A program made the position numbers and the translations under genes. Shown here one piece after another: positions 37,822-46,492 of a DNA stretch of 64,000 bases (position 1 is its first letter; every line of letters begins with the position of its first letter). The notes under the pieces were generated by a model. The model did no database searches. It saw only the letters and a program-made list of their open reading frames with translations, and was not told where the DNA came from. Origin of the DNA: Mangrovibrevibacter kandeliae (lineage in GTDB: Bacteria; Pseudomonadota; Alphaproteobacteria; Rhizobiales; Rhizobiaceae); assembly GCF_024519155.1 (NCBI RefSeq), contig NZ_JANIFJ010000008.1, forward strand, positions 83,924-147,923, in the 5' to 3' direction.

Positions 37822-38373
37822 TCAGGTCTTCTTGCGGAAGGAGTCCAGCGAGACGACCTCGGCGGATCCCTTGTCGGCGTCGGCGTCCGCCGCCTCGGGC
37901 GTGGCACCCTGCTTGGCGGCGGCCTTCGGAGCCTTCTCCAATGGCTTTGCCCGGGCCGACGCGGGCGGCGCCAACGTCAACGGCGCCTCTTCGGATGTCT
38001 GGTTGGCGGCTTCCGTTTCGCGCACGTCGAACTCGAGCTCGAAATTCACCGCCGGATCGTAAAAGCCGCGGATCGCGGCGAACGGCACCAGCAGGCGCTC
38101 CGGGACGTCCGAAAACGACAGGCCGACCTCGAAATGGGTGTCGGTGACGATGAGGTCCCAGTACTGGTGCTGGACGACGATCGTCATCAGCTCCGGATAC
38201 TTCTCGCGCAGCCGGGTCGACAGGCGCACGCCGGAGGCCGAGGTCAGGAAGGTGATGAAGAAGTGGTGCTCGCCCGGCAGACCGGTCTTCTGCACCTCGC
38301 CGAGAACCTTCCGGATGACGCCACGCAAGGCATCCTGCGCGAGTATGTCGTAGCGGATCAGATCCTGGGCCAT
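37822..38373 (-). CDS. sspB: SspB family ClpXP adaptor
   Basis: 183 residues. SspB core: IRYDILAQDALRGVIRKVLGEV, GEHHFFITFLTSASGVRLS and SFSDVPERLLVPFAAIRGFYDPAVNFELEFD; then a long Ala/Pro/Lys-rich linker and the C-terminal tail AEVVSLDSFRKK, the ClpX-binding tip. SspB tethers ssrA-tagged proteins to ClpX. The tmRNA gene that makes the tag lies directly upstream on the same strand. First gene of the sspB-DUF4169-RHH unit. Confidence 0.93.
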   Translation of the reverse strand: MAQDLIRYDILAQDALRGVIRKVLGEVQKTGLPGEHHFFITFLTSASGVRLSTRLREKYPELMTIVVQHQYWDLIVTDTHFEVGLSFSDVPERLLVPFAAIRGFYDPAVNFELEFDVRETEAANQTSEEAPLTLAPPASARAKPLEKAPKAAAKQGATPEAADADADKGSAEVVSLDSFRKKT

Positions 38374-38439
38374 CGGGGCTCGTATCGCCTTCTCGGTCGC
38401 GTGCGCCGTGCGTGGCAGCAGACCTGGTGAAAGATAAAG

Positions 38440-38758
38440 TGGAGGTTTCTGTTGCCAGGCACCTCCGAGCCCCGCCTAGAAGTGCGAACCCCTAGGGCTT
38501 GGATTGAAGTCATCGCACCGCATTAAGCGGCGAGACGAGCTTCCGCATAGTTGTCGTTGGCAACTACTTTTTCGGCCCGATAACGGCGGAACCATGCCGA
38601 GCGAAAGTCCGATCTTTACACCCTCGTCGATCCTGTTTCGCCCCCGCCTCAACCCAACTCCGCTGCAGCTTGGGTTCAGGTGGAGGCGCCGGGTACCGCC
38701 CCCGGGTCCGAATGGCTTATTCCATCGGCCGTTTATCGCCATAGCCGGACAAGCCGGC
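38440..38758 (-). ncRNA. ssrA: tmRNA, circularly permuted two-piece (alphaproteobacterial) ssrA
   Basis: Read on the minus strand, the acceptor piece comes first. It ends with the 3' acceptor strand CGCCTCC (38688-38682) plus ACC (38681-38679), preceded by a T-arm with stems CCGGG/CCCGG. A 33-nt intervening segment (38678-38646) folds into a hairpin (AACCCAA/TTGGGTT). The coding piece begins with GGGGGCG (38645-38639), which pairs with CGCCTCC to make the 7-bp acceptor stem. The tag reading frame, 38561-38526, encodes ANDNYAEARLAA and ends with TAA (38525-38523). AUCGG in the coding piece can pair with CCGAU of the acceptor piece. The conserved CCTGGCAACAG is at 38459-38449. Outer ends are approximate. 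It rescues stalled ribosomes and tags nascent chains for ClpXP. Confidence 0.95.
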
Positions 38759-38764
38759 GTCGCG

Positions 38765-38793
38765 AATATAGGGATATGGGCCCTGCCTGAAAA
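38765..38793 (-). promoter_or_regulatory. ssrA promoter
   Basis: TTTTCA (38793-38788) and TATATT (38770-38765) are separated by 17 nt, a good housekeeping sigma factor match (4/6 and 5/6). Transcription would start near 38758, about 80 nt before the acceptor 3' end, agreeing with the size expected for the acceptor piece. Confidence 0.7.
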
Positions 38794-38974
38794 GGCCGAA
38801 ATCGGCGGACGTCCCTGAGACTGCGAATGCGGGGCGGCAGCCCGGGGCCGGATCGAACGGGATCCCGGTCCAGGCCGCGCCGCCGAGTCGACATCCGATG
38901 CGTTTTCGGCGATCAGTCCGTGCCGTCCCGGCGGAATCGGCCGCACGCGGACGGCCGGCAAGCAAAGGGCTGCG

Positions 38975-39769
38975 ATGCGCGCCTATCTCGACCTCCTGTC
39001 GCACGTGCTGAACCAGGGCGTGGATCGGGGCGACCGCACCGGCACCGGCACGCGGTCGGTGTTCGGCCACCAGATGCGGTTCGACCTCGATGCGGGCTTC
39101 CCGCTCCTGACCACCAAGAAGCTGCATCTGCGCTCGATCATCCACGAACTCCTGTGGTTCCTGCGCGGCGACAGCAACATCGCCTATCTCAAGGCGAACG
39201 GCGTCTCGATCTGGGACGAGTGGGCCGACGCGGCGGGCGAGCTTGGACCGGTCTACGGGGTGCAGTGGCGCTCCTGGCCGGACTATGACGGCGGCACGAT
39301 CGACCAGATCGCCAAGCTCGTCGCCGAGATCGGCCGCAATCCGAACTCGCGCCGGCTGATCGTCTCGGCCTGGAACCCCGCGCTGGTCGACGAGATGGCG
39401 CTGCCGCCGTGCCACTGCCTGTTCCAGTTCTACGTCGCCGACGGGCGGCTGTCCTGCCAGCTCTACCAGCGCTCGGGCGACATCTTCCTCGGCGTGCCCT
39501 TCAACATCGCTTCCTACGCGCTGCTGACGCTGATGGTGGCGCAGGTCACCGGCCACCGGCCCGGCGACTTCATCCTGACGCTCGGCGACGCGCATCTCTA
39601 CCGCAATCACTTCGAGCAGGCCCGCGAGCAGCTGACGCGCGCCCCGAAGCCGCTGCCGACGATGCGCCTCAATCCCGACGTCACCGACCTCTTCGGCTTC
39701 CGCTTCGAGGATTTCACGCTGGAGAATTACCACCCCGACCCGCACATCAAGGCGCCGGTGGCGGTGTGA
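38975..39769 (+). CDS. thyA: Thymidylate synthase
   Basis: 264 residues, the same length as E. coli ThyA. Makes dTMP from dUMP with methylene-tetrahydrofolate. Nucleophile Cys146 in [30 protein letters not shown] at the N-terminus (phosphate Arg21), [23 protein letters not shown], and the C-terminal IKAPVAV. The stop overlaps the folA GTG, so the dihydrofolate it produces is handled by the coupled next gene. Confidence 0.98.
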   Translation: MRAYLDLLSHVLNQGVDRGDRTGTGTRSVFGHQMRFDLDAGFPLLTTKKLHLRSIIHELLWFLRGDSNIAYLKANGVSIWDEWADAAGELGPVYGVQWRSWPDYDGGTIDQIAKLVAEIGRNPNSRRLIVSAWNPALVDEMALPPCHCLFQFYVADGRLSCQLYQRSGDIFLGVPFNIASYALLTLMVAQVTGHRPGDFILTLGDAHLYRNHFEQAREQLTRAPKPLPTMRLNPDVTDLFGFRFEDFTLENYHPDPHIKAPVAV

Positions 39770-40341
39770 GCGCGGCGAGCGGAGAGGGAGGCGTTCCGGC
39801 AGAGCCGTTCGCGCCGCGCCTCGTCGCGGTCGTCGCGATGGGCCGCAACCGGGTGATCGGGCAGGACGGCGCGATGCCCTGGCGGCTGCCGACGGACCTC
39901 AGGCACTATCGCAGCCTGACCATGGGCAAGCCGATGATCATGGGCCGCAAGACGCTCCAGTCGATCGGGCGTGTCCTCGACGGGCGCGACACCGTGGTGC
40001 TGACGCGCGACCGAAGCTTCGCCTTCGAGGGCGCCCATGTCGCGCACGAGGCGGAGGCGGCAATCGTCGCGGCACGGCACCTTGCCGAGGCGCGCCGGGC
40101 CGAGGAGGTGATCGTCGCCGGCGGCGGCGAGATCTACGCCCAGTTCATGCCGCGGCTCGATCGGCTCTACGTGTCGCTGGTCGATGCGGAGCCGGCAGGC
40201 GACGCGACGTTTCCGGCGATCGATCAAGGTGAGTGGGCGCTCGTTGCCGAGGAACGCCCGCCAAGGTCCGAGCGGGACAGCGCAAACGTCGTCTTTCAGG
40301 TCTGGGATCGTCGGCCTGCCGAGGCCGCAACTTCGCGCTAA
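39766..40341 (+). CDS. folA: Dihydrofolate reductase
   Basis: 191 residues from GTG 39766 in a GTGTGA overlap with thyA. DHFR motifs: [44 protein letters not shown], with the Asp of PTDL as catalytic acid, and [13 protein letters not shown] for NADPH binding. The first ~17 residues ([17 protein letters not shown]) are a non-conserved leader. Regenerates tetrahydrofolate for thymidylate synthesis. Confidence 0.96.
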   Translation: MSAASGEGGVPAEPFAPRLVAVVAMGRNRVIGQDGAMPWRLPTDLRHYRSLTMGKPMIMGRKTLQSIGRVLDGRDTVVLTRDRSFAFEGAHVAHEAEAAIVAARHLAEARRAEEVIVAGGGEIYAQFMPRLDRLYVSLVDAEPAGDATFPAIDQGEWALVAEERPPRSERDSANVVFQVWDRRPAEAATSR

Positions 40342-40499
40342 GCCTTTCGGGCAAAACGCATTGTTCGCACGCCATACGATGCGCGATTTGACGCCGCTTT
40401 CGTTGAAAGCCGCGCGGTCAATTCCTATAAGGTGCCGGACAGAAGAAAACGCCAGCGGCACGGGGAGGTTCCGGCACGCGGCCCAGCGAGAGGACATCC

Positions 40500-41663
40500 A
40501 TGCCCTGGAGCAATCAGACGGGTAACGGCGGTTGGAAGGGAGGCGGCTCGGGAGGCCCGTGGGGGCAGGGACCGCAGCCGCCCCGACCCGGTGGCTCGAA
40601 CCAGTCACCCGATCTCGAGGACATCCTGCGCCGCGGCCAGGACCGTCTGCGCCGCGCCATGGGCGGCGGCGGCGGCGGGGGTGGCGGCGCTGCGCAGGGC
40701 GGTGGCCTCGCCCTGTTCGGCCTGATCCTCATCGGCGTGATCGTGCTCTGGCTGTTCAAGGCGGTCTACACCGTCCAGCCCGACGAGGTCGGCGTCGAGA
40801 GCCTGTTCGGCCAGCCCAAAGCCGAACTCTCCGAGCCGGGCCTCCACTTCATCTTGTGGCCGATCGAGACGGTCGACACGGTCCCGGTGGTCGAGAACCA
40901 GATCACGCTCGGCACCGGGCGCGACAGCTCGGGCCAGATGCTGTCCGGCGACCAGAACATCGTCGACGTCCAGTTCGCCGTTCTCTATCAGGTGGATAAC
41001 CCGAGAAACTTCATCTTCAACGTGCGCGATCCGCAGTCGATGCTGCAGCAGGTCGCCGAGAGCGCCATGCGCGAGGTGGTGGGCCGCCGGCCGGTGCAGG
41101 ACGTGTTCCGCGACAACCGCGCCGACATCGCCGAGAAGGTGCGCCAGATCGTCCAGGACACGCTGAACGGCTACGGCGCGGGCATCCGCATCAACACCAT
41201 CTCGATCGAGGACGCGGCGCCGCCGCGCGAGGTCGCCGACGCCTTCGACGAGGTGCAGCGCGCCGAGCAGGACGAGGACCGCTTCGTCGAGGAGGCCAAC
41301 CGCTACCAGAACGAGCGCCTCGGCAAGGCGCGCGGCGAGGCGGCGCAGATCCGCGAGGAGGCGGCGGGGTACAAGGCGCAGGTCGTGCAGGAGGCGCAGG
41401 GCGAGGCCAAGCGCTTCAGCTCGATCCTCGCCGAATACGAGAAGGCGCCGGAGGTCACGCGCAAGCGTCTGTTCCTCGAGACGATGGAGGATGTCCTGAA
41501 GGGCAGCCAGAAGGTGATCCTGGAGAAGGACAGCGCGGGTCAGGGCGTGGTGCCGTACCTGCCGCTGCCACAGCTGCAATCTTCCGGTGCCTCGACGGCG
41601 TCTTCGCCAACGCGCGGCACGGGCGGCACGGGCGGCACGACCGCCGTGCAGGGAGGCAACTGA
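40500..41663 (+). CDS. hflK: FtsH protease modulator HflK
   Basis: 387 residues. A cytoplasmic Gly/Pro/Trp-rich N-terminus includes a run of nine Gly codons (MGGGGGGGGG), then one membrane helix (LALFGLILIGVIVLWLF, about 70-88) and a periplasmic SPFH/band-7 domain (TVQPDEVGVESLFGQP, VENQITLGTGRD...) with a long Glu/Ala/Arg coiled coil (EDRFVEEANRYQNERLGKARGEA). Forms the HflKC cage around FtsH. Stop overlaps the hflC start by one base. Confidence 0.96.
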   Translation: MPWSNQTGNGGWKGGGSGGPWGQGPQPPRPGGSNQSPDLEDILRRGQDRLRRAMGGGGGGGGGAAQGGGLALFGLILIGVIVLWLFKAVYTVQPDEVGVESLFGQPKAELSEPGLHFILWPIETVDTVPVVENQITLGTGRDSSGQMLSGDQNIVDVQFAVLYQVDNPRNFIFNVRDPQSMLQQVAESAMREVVGRRPVQDVFRDNRADIAEKVRQIVQDTLNGYGAGIRINTISIEDAAPPREVADAFDEVQRAEQDEDRFVEEANRYQNERLGKARGEAAQIREEAAGYKAQVVQEAQGEAKRFSSILAEYEKAPEVTRKRLFLETMEDVLKGSQKVILEKDSAGQGVVPYLPLPQLQSSGASTASSPTRGTGGTGGTTAVQGGN

Positions 41664-42709
41664 TGACCCATCGTCTCTACGGCCTTCTGATCGTCGTCGC
41701 CGCGGGCCTCTTCCTGCTGTGGAACGCGCTGTTCATCGTCAACGCCAAGGAGCAGGCGCTGGTCCTGCGCTTCGGCGAGATTCGCCGGGTGGTGCAGGAG
41801 CCCGGCCTGTACTTCAAGCTGCCGTTCTCGTTCGCCGGCGCGGACAACGTGCAGAAGCTGCCGAAGCAGCTGCTCCGGCTCGACCTCGACAACATCCGCG
41901 TGCAGGTGTCGGGCGGCAAGTTCTACGAGGTCGACGCCTTCCTGGTCTATCAGATCGACGACCCGGCCCGCTTCCGCCAGACCGTGTCCGGATCGATCCC
42001 AGAAGCGGAAGGTCGGCTGCGCACGCGTCTCAACGCCGCCCTGCGCGACACCTACGGCCTGCGCGGCTTCGAGGCGGCGCTGTCCGATTCGCGCGCCGAG
42101 ATGATGCGCGAGGTGCGCGATCAGATGCGGCCGGACGCCGCCTCCCTCGGCATCGGGCTCACCGACGTGCGGATCCGGCGCACCGACCTGACGCAGGAGG
42201 TGTCGCAGCAGACCTTCGACCGGATGAAGGCCGAGCGCCTCGCGGAGGCCGAGCGTCTGCGTGCCCGAGGCAACGAGGCGGGCCAGAAGATCCGCGCCGC
42301 CGCCGACCGCCAGGCGGTGGAGATCAAGGCCGAGGCGCAGCGCGATTCGGAGATCCTGCGCGGCGAGGGCGAGGCGGAGCGCAGCGGCATCTTCGCCAGC
42401 GCGTTCGGCAAGGATCCGGGCTTCTTCGACTTCTATCGTTCGATGCAGGCGTACCGCGACTCGCTGCAGAACTCGGGCACCACCATGGTGCTGTCGCCGG
42501 ACACCGAGTTCTTCCGCTACTTCAAGACGGATGTGCCGCAGGATTCCGCCGGCTCGGCGGCCGCGTCCACCGCGCCCGTCGGTGCGGCGCAGGAGCCGAC
42601 GCCGGCGCCGGCCTCCGCGGCGCCCGCTGCCGCGTCTCCGCCGGCCGGAACGCCGCCCGCGGCACCGGCGGACGCGACGCAGGCGACCCAGCCGACGCCG
42701 GCCGGCTGA
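41663..42709 (+). CDS. hflC: FtsH protease modulator HflC
   Basis: 348 residues. N-terminal membrane helix (YGLLIVVAAGLFLLWNALFIV), then NAKEQALVLRFGEIRRVVQEPGLYFKLPF, the start of the SPFH domain, coiled coil (ERLAEAERLRARGNEAGQKIRAAADRQ) and GKDPGFFDFYRSMQAYRDSL. A Pro/Ala-rich tail of about 55 residues at the C-terminus is longer than in E. coli. Partner of HflK; degP follows after a 275-bp gap. Confidence 0.96.
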   Translation: MTHRLYGLLIVVAAGLFLLWNALFIVNAKEQALVLRFGEIRRVVQEPGLYFKLPFSFAGADNVQKLPKQLLRLDLDNIRVQVSGGKFYEVDAFLVYQIDDPARFRQTVSGSIPEAEGRLRTRLNAALRDTYGLRGFEAALSDSRAEMMREVRDQMRPDAASLGIGLTDVRIRRTDLTQEVSQQTFDRMKAERLAEAERLRARGNEAGQKIRAAADRQAVEIKAEAQRDSEILRGEGEAERSGIFASAFGKDPGFFDFYRSMQAYRDSLQNSGTTMVLSPDTEFFRYFKTDVPQDSAGSAAASTAPVGAAQEPTPAPASAAPAAASPPAGTPPAAPADATQATQPTPAG

Positions 42710-42984
42710 GGCAGACCGACATGCGCGCGCCGCTCGTCCGGCGCGCGCCCGCCTTCCTGCGCCACTCGCGAGCCAGACCCGGGGCAGCGGTGGCGAGGCT
42801 GTCGGCGCACGGCGGCGTTCAGCCGCTGGTGGCACGCGAACCGTTGCGCGGCAGCGCATCACCTTCGGGTCATCTGCCGTATCACGCTTGATTCCACCGC
42901 GTTTTTGGGCTTGCGTCAGCACTCGCTGCGACGTGCCGCCCGCGCGGCTTGTCGGCGCTCTCGCTGACGCACAGGATCGTCCCG

Positions 42985-44532
42985 ATGTCCGCACTCCGCT
43001 TCCGCCCGATCGCCGTCAGCGCCCCGGCGCTGCTGGCGCTCATGCTGCTGCCGCTCGGCGCGGCTTCCGCGCAGACGCCGGCGCCGGACGCTGCGGCCGA
43101 TCCCGCTGCCGCCGCGGCCGATGGATCGCATCGGACGATGCAGGGGCCGGCCTCGGTCGCCGATCTGGCGGAAGGGTTGCTGGACGCGGTGGTCAACATC
43201 TCGACCTCGCAGACCGTGCGCGGCGGCGGGGTGCCGCGGCTGAATGCGCCGGAAGGTTCGCCGCTGCAGGATTTCTTCGACGACCTGTCGAAGGACGGCG
43301 ACAATTCGCGCCGGGTGCAGTCGCTCGGCTCGGGGTTCGTCATCGACCCCTCGGGCGTCATCGTCACCAACAACCACGTCATCGCCGACGCGGACGAGAT
43401 CACGGTCAACTTCGCCGACGGGTCGCAGCTGCCGGCCAAGCTGCTCGGCAAGGACCTCAAGACCGACATCGCAGTGCTCAAGGTGGAGTCGGCCAAGCCG
43501 TTGAAGGCGGTGAAGTTCGGCGACTCGGATCGGATGCGGATTGGTGACTGGGTGATGGCGATCGGCAATCCGTTCGGCCTCGGCGGCTCGGTCACGGTCG
43601 GTATCGTGTCGGCGCGCGGGCGCAACATCAATGCGGGCCCTTACGACAACTTCATCCAGACCGACGCGGCGATCAACCGCGGCAATTCGGGCGGGCCGCT
43701 GTTCGACATGTACGGCGACGTGGTCGGCATCAACACGGCGATCATCTCGCCGAGCGGCGGCTCGATCGGCATCGGCTTCTCCATTCCGTCCGAGCTCGCC
43801 TCGAACGTCATCGCGCAGCTGCGCCAGTACGGCGAGACGCGGCGCGGCTGGCTCGGCATCCGCCTGCAGGAGGTGACCGAGGACATCGCCGACGGGCTCG
43901 GGCTGCAGGCCGCCAAAGGCGCGCTGGTGATGGGTGTGCAGAGCGACGGGCCGTCGGAGGGCAAGCTGCAGGTCGGTGACGTCATCACCGGCTTCGACGG
44001 CCATCCGATCGACTCTTCGCGCGACCTGCCGCGCATCGTGGCCGAGACCGAAGTCGGCAAGAGCGTGACCGTGGACATCCTGCGCAAGGCGGCGAAGACC
44101 GCCCCGGCCGACACGTTGCACGTCGAGGTGACGCTCGGGCGGCTCGAGGACGGCGAGCAGCAGATGGCCTCGGCCGAGCCGGACGCGGGCGCCAAGGGTG
44201 GCGCAAAGCCGGACGGCGCGGCTCCGGCGCTCGGCAACGAGACGCTCGGCATGAAGCTCGCCGACATCGACCAGTCGCTGCGCGACCAGTATCAGCTGGC
44301 CAAGGATGCATCCGGTGCGGTGGTGACGTCGGTCGATCCGGCTTCGCGCGCCGCCGAGAAGGGGATCGAGGCCGGCACGGTGATCAAGGAGGTGGCGCAA
44401 GAGAGCGTCGCCAGCGCCAAGGACGTCACCGACAAGATCGCGGAGCTGAAGTCCTCCGGGCGCAAGAACGCCCTTCTGCTGCTCGCGTCCGGCAGCGGCG
44501 AGTTGCGCTTCGTCGTGGTGCCGATCGACTGA
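42985..44532 (+). CDS. degP: Periplasmic serine protease DegP/HtrA (Do family)
   Basis: 515 residues from ATG 42985. Signal peptide ends LGAASAQ near residue 30. Trypsin-like domain with triad His131 (TNNHV), Asp161 (KTDIAVLK) and Ser235 (GNSGGPLF), then two PDZ domains (GWLGIRLQEVTEDIA and LGMKLADIDQSLRD) separated by a Gly/Ala/Lys-rich linker near 390-420. Degrades misfolded envelope proteins. Its place after hflKC matches a common proteobacterial envelope quality-control cluster. Followed by a terminator hairpin. Confidence 0.97.
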   Translation: MSALRFRPIAVSAPALLALMLLPLGAASAQTPAPDAAADPAAAAADGSHRTMQGPASVADLAEGLLDAVVNISTSQTVRGGGVPRLNAPEGSPLQDFFDDLSKDGDNSRRVQSLGSGFVIDPSGVIVTNNHVIADADEITVNFADGSQLPAKLLGKDLKTDIAVLKVESAKPLKAVKFGDSDRMRIGDWVMAIGNPFGLGGSVTVGIVSARGRNINAGPYDNFIQTDAAINRGNSGGPLFDMYGDVVGINTAIISPSGGSIGIGFSIPSELASNVIAQLRQYGETRRGWLGIRLQEVTEDIADGLGLQAAKGALVMGVQSDGPSEGKLQVGDVITGFDGHPIDSSRDLPRIVAETEVGKSVTVDILRKAAKTAPADTLHVEVTLGRLEDGEQQMASAEPDAGAKGGAKPDGAAPALGNETLGMKLADIDQSLRDQYQLAKDASGAVVTSVDPASRAAEKGIEAGTVIKEVAQESVASAKDVTDKIAELKSSGRKNALLLLASGSGELRFVVVPID

Positions 44533-44535
44533 CGA

Positions 44536-44566
44536 AAAAGGCGCGCCCCTGGCGCGCCCTTCGTTT
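44536..44566 (+). terminator. Terminator after degP
   Basis: Two copies of the self-complementary GGCGCGCC (starting near 44541 and 44552) form an 8-bp stem with a 3-nt loop (CCT), preceded by AAAAA and followed by CTTCGTTT. A typical GC-rich intrinsic terminator; the A-run on the left may help the opposite strand too. Confidence 0.75.
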
Positions 44567-44607
44567 GGCGTGAGCGTGTCGGTGCGCCGACACGCAAGGC
44601 CCAGAGG

Positions 44608-45288
44608 TCAGGCGGCGGCTTCGAAGAGCCGCGGTTGGACCAGGGCGGTATCGCGCAGCCGGTGCAGCGTCTTGGCCGCAGCGAGAACGGCGAGATCAAT
44701 CAGCGGCTCGACCAGGACGACGGTCATGTAGGCGCCGCCGAAGCTCGCGACCGCCGTCAGATTGGCGAGGCCGAAGCCCTGGCCGTAGAGCGCCCAGAAC
44801 GCCACCCAGGCGACGATGCCGCCCTGATAGGCCGTCGACAGGGCCAGCGCCTGGCCATAGCCGACGTCCTTGTAGGCCGTGCGGGCCGGGATGATGCGCG
44901 CGGCCAGCAGGCTCATGGCGTAGAGCGGCACCAGCAGCGTGGTGACGTTCATGCCGTATTGCGGCAGGTCGAACGGGGCGAAGAACAGCCCCTGGATCAA
45001 CAGGCCGAGCACGAGGCCGATCGCCGCCGGCCCGGACCCGAAGATCAGGAACAAGGTGGAGCCGAGGATGAGGTGCACCTCCGAGACGCCGACCGCGTGA
45101 TGCGGCAGCAGCTGGAAGAACGAGAAGACGAGCGCCGTGGTCGCCGTCGAGCGGACGGCGAGGGCGCCGGCACCGTCGCGGCGCAGCGTGTCGACGGCCA
45201 TCTTCGCGGCCAGCCCGAAGGAGGCCGCCGCCGTGGCGTAGCTGAGAACGATCTTGGCGCCGGTGACGACGCCGGGTTCGATATGCAT
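44608..45288 (-). CDS. CbiM-like cobalt/ECF-type transporter permease component
   Basis: 226 residues from ATG 45288, with GGAGACATCAAG upstream. It starts MHIEPGVVTGAKI; His2 at the extreme N-terminus is the metal ligand in CbiM/NikM proteins. Six or seven hydrophobic segments follow (TALVFSFFQLLPHHAVGVSEVHLILGSTLFLIFG; AIGLVLGLLIQGLFFAPFD). No cbiN, cbiQ or cbiO gene is adjacent, so it may use remote ECF parts or act alone. A cobalamin riboswitch in the leader shows that B12 represses it, supporting cobalt (or cobalamin precursor) uptake. Confidence 0.87.
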   Translation of the reverse strand: MHIEPGVVTGAKIVLSYATAAASFGLAAKMAVDTLRRDGAGALAVRSTATTALVFSFFQLLPHHAVGVSEVHLILGSTLFLIFGSGPAAIGLVLGLLIQGLFFAPFDLPQYGMNVTTLLVPLYAMSLLAARIIPARTAYKDVGYGQALALSTAYQGGIVAWVAFWALYGQGFGLANLTAVASFGGAYMTVVLVEPLIDLAVLAAAKTLHRLRDTALVQPRLFEAAA

Positions 45289-45302
45289 CTTGATGTCTCC
45301 TT

Positions 45303-45320
45303 CCGCACCCGCCGTGCGGC
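45303..45320 (-). promoter_or_regulatory. Hairpin next to the cbiM Shine-Dalgarno (expression platform candidate)
   Basis: On the minus strand CCGCAC and GTGCGG form a 6-bp hairpin that ends right before AAGGAG, the cbiM ribosome binding site. It lies downstream of the riboswitch aptamer, so it may be the part that hides or frees the site. Confidence 0.4.
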
Positions 45321-45354
45321 AAAGGATTGAGAATTGCGCTGAAGGGCGCGGCTG

Positions 45355-45532
45355 GCGATGGCAGGTCTCCTGGCTTGCGGGTCCTGTCGCTTCGCCCGCC
45401 TTCCCGGCCGAAGAGGGCCAGTGGCATGTCGGGCGTCGCTCGCCGCTCACAGTTGCGGGGGCAGCCACGGTTTCGGCCCCTGATGGGTACGCCTCACCGT
45501 GTTCCCTTTTCATCCGGACCGCCCTGGGGGCA
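45355..45532 (-). promoter_or_regulatory. Cobalamin riboswitch
   Basis: On the minus strand the conserved elements appear in order: GATGAAAAGGGAACACGGTG, then GGCTGCCCCCGCAACTGTGAGC (the B12-box region), GCCACTGG, and CCGGGAAGGC...GACCCGCAAGCCAGGAGACCTGCC at the 3' end. This is a complete class I adenosylcobalamin-type aptamer. It stands about 70 nt upstream of the cbiM-like start and lies on the same strand. Confidence 0.95.
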
Positions 45533-45646
45533 TCCGGAACCATCGCGGCGACCCTACGCGCCATGAGGCACCATCGCAACAGGGAGCGGGCGTCCGGGCT
45601 GAGCGCAAGATTCTGAGCGCGGCGACGCACCTCGCCAGCGCCGCCC

Positions 45647-45841
45647 TCAGGCGGCGGCGCTCGCCTCCACCTCGAAGGCATGTTCCGCCAATGCGGCACG
45701 GACGTCGTAGATCGCCTCCAGCACGTCGGGACGATCCGATTCCCGGTACTCCAGACGCTCCAGGATGTCCGACACCAGGCTCATCGCGTCCCAGTAGCCG
45801 GCGCGACGCTCGTTGGAGGCGAACTTCGTGGCGTGTGTCAT
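45647..45841 (-). CDS. Small uncharacterised protein (64 aa)
   Basis: ATG 45841, upstream GGATCGGA is a weak ribosome site. The sequence is acidic and helical (YWDAMSLVSDILERLEYRESDRPDVLEAIYDVRAALAEHAFEVE is split here as SDILERLEYRES and DVLEAIYDVRAALAEHA), with no signal or membrane segment. I do not recognise a family. The codon and residue composition looks like a real protein; it is upstream of, and on the same strand as, the riboswitch leader but 115 bp away. Confidence 0.5.
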   Translation of the reverse strand: MTHATKFASNERRAGYWDAMSLVSDILERLEYRESDRPDVLEAIYDVRAALAEHAFEVEASAAA

Positions 45842-46141
45842 GCGGTCCGATCCCTAGCAGGCGAGGGCCGCGATATAGACCGCCCGCGCTTGCCTCGGGC
45901 TGGTTGCGGCCGATCGGTGACCCGGAATTGCTCGCCGAGCGAGAGCATTTCGAACGGACAGTTGCCAAGAATGACTGACTTTATAGTCATATCGGATATA
46001 GAAAGGGGGTACGGTCAGGCACATCGATAAAGTCACGCGATGGAAAATTATAGGATCTACTGGTTATGAGCGTAGGGTCGTGCCGACGGAGGCTCGCGCG
46101 CGACTGCAACGTCTTGAGACATCAGAAACGGAGTGGCGGCG
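45842..46141. other. Intergenic region upstream of the PilZ gene
   Basis: 300 bp. The part from about 45970 to 46070 is clearly AT-rich (TTTATAGTCATATCGGATAT; GGAAAATTATAGG), likely the PilZ promoter region. Short open frames on both strands lack protein-like features. Confidence 0.4.
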
Positions 46142-46438
46142 ATGCTGAAAGTGGCTCAACGGCTCGACCTGCGCCGGGACCAGCGTCTCGAAGTGAACCG
46201 CAAGCTGCTGCTGCTGCGGGCGGACGGCTCGCTGCTGTCCATGTGCACGATGTGGGATGTGTCGTGCTCCGGCGCCGGCTTGCGCTACGAGCGGCCGCTG
46301 CCGCTTCCGGACACCATCGTGCTGGCACCGAACAGCATGGTTCAGGTCGCAGCGCTGGTGCGGTGGCGGGGGACACTCTCCTGCGGCGTCGAGTTTCTCG
46401 AGCGCCTGCCGGAGGATCATCCACTGCTGCAGACCTGA
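46142..46438 (+). CDS. Single-domain PilZ protein
   Basis: 98 residues from ATG 46142 (ACGGAG 8 nt upstream; GTG 46133 is an alternative). The two c-di-GMP contact motifs are R11-R-D-Q-R15 and DVSCSGAGL, and the strand AALVRWRGTLSCGVEF is conserved. No other domain. It likely binds c-di-GMP and transmits the signal by protein contact, a possible output for the GAF-GGDEF-EAL protein at 4285. Confidence 0.85.
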   Translation: MLKVAQRLDLRRDQRLEVNRKLLLLRADGSLLSMCTMWDVSCSGAGLRYERPLPLPDTIVLAPNSMVQVAALVRWRGTLSCGVEFLERLPEDHPLLQT

Positions 46439-46492
46439 ATCCCGGACACGCGTCGATTCGATCGCGAGCGCTGCGCGCCTATCTGTCGATCC

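Noticed and set aside
38504..38818. Open reading frame of about 100 residues on the plus strand
   Set aside because: It lies antisense to the tmRNA gene; the RNA structure and tag explain the sequence.
42721..42891. Short ATG frame between hflC and degP
   Set aside because: In this position a DUF2065 protein is often found, but the product (Arg/Ala/Pro-rich) has no membrane helices or DUF2065 pattern and no ribosome site.
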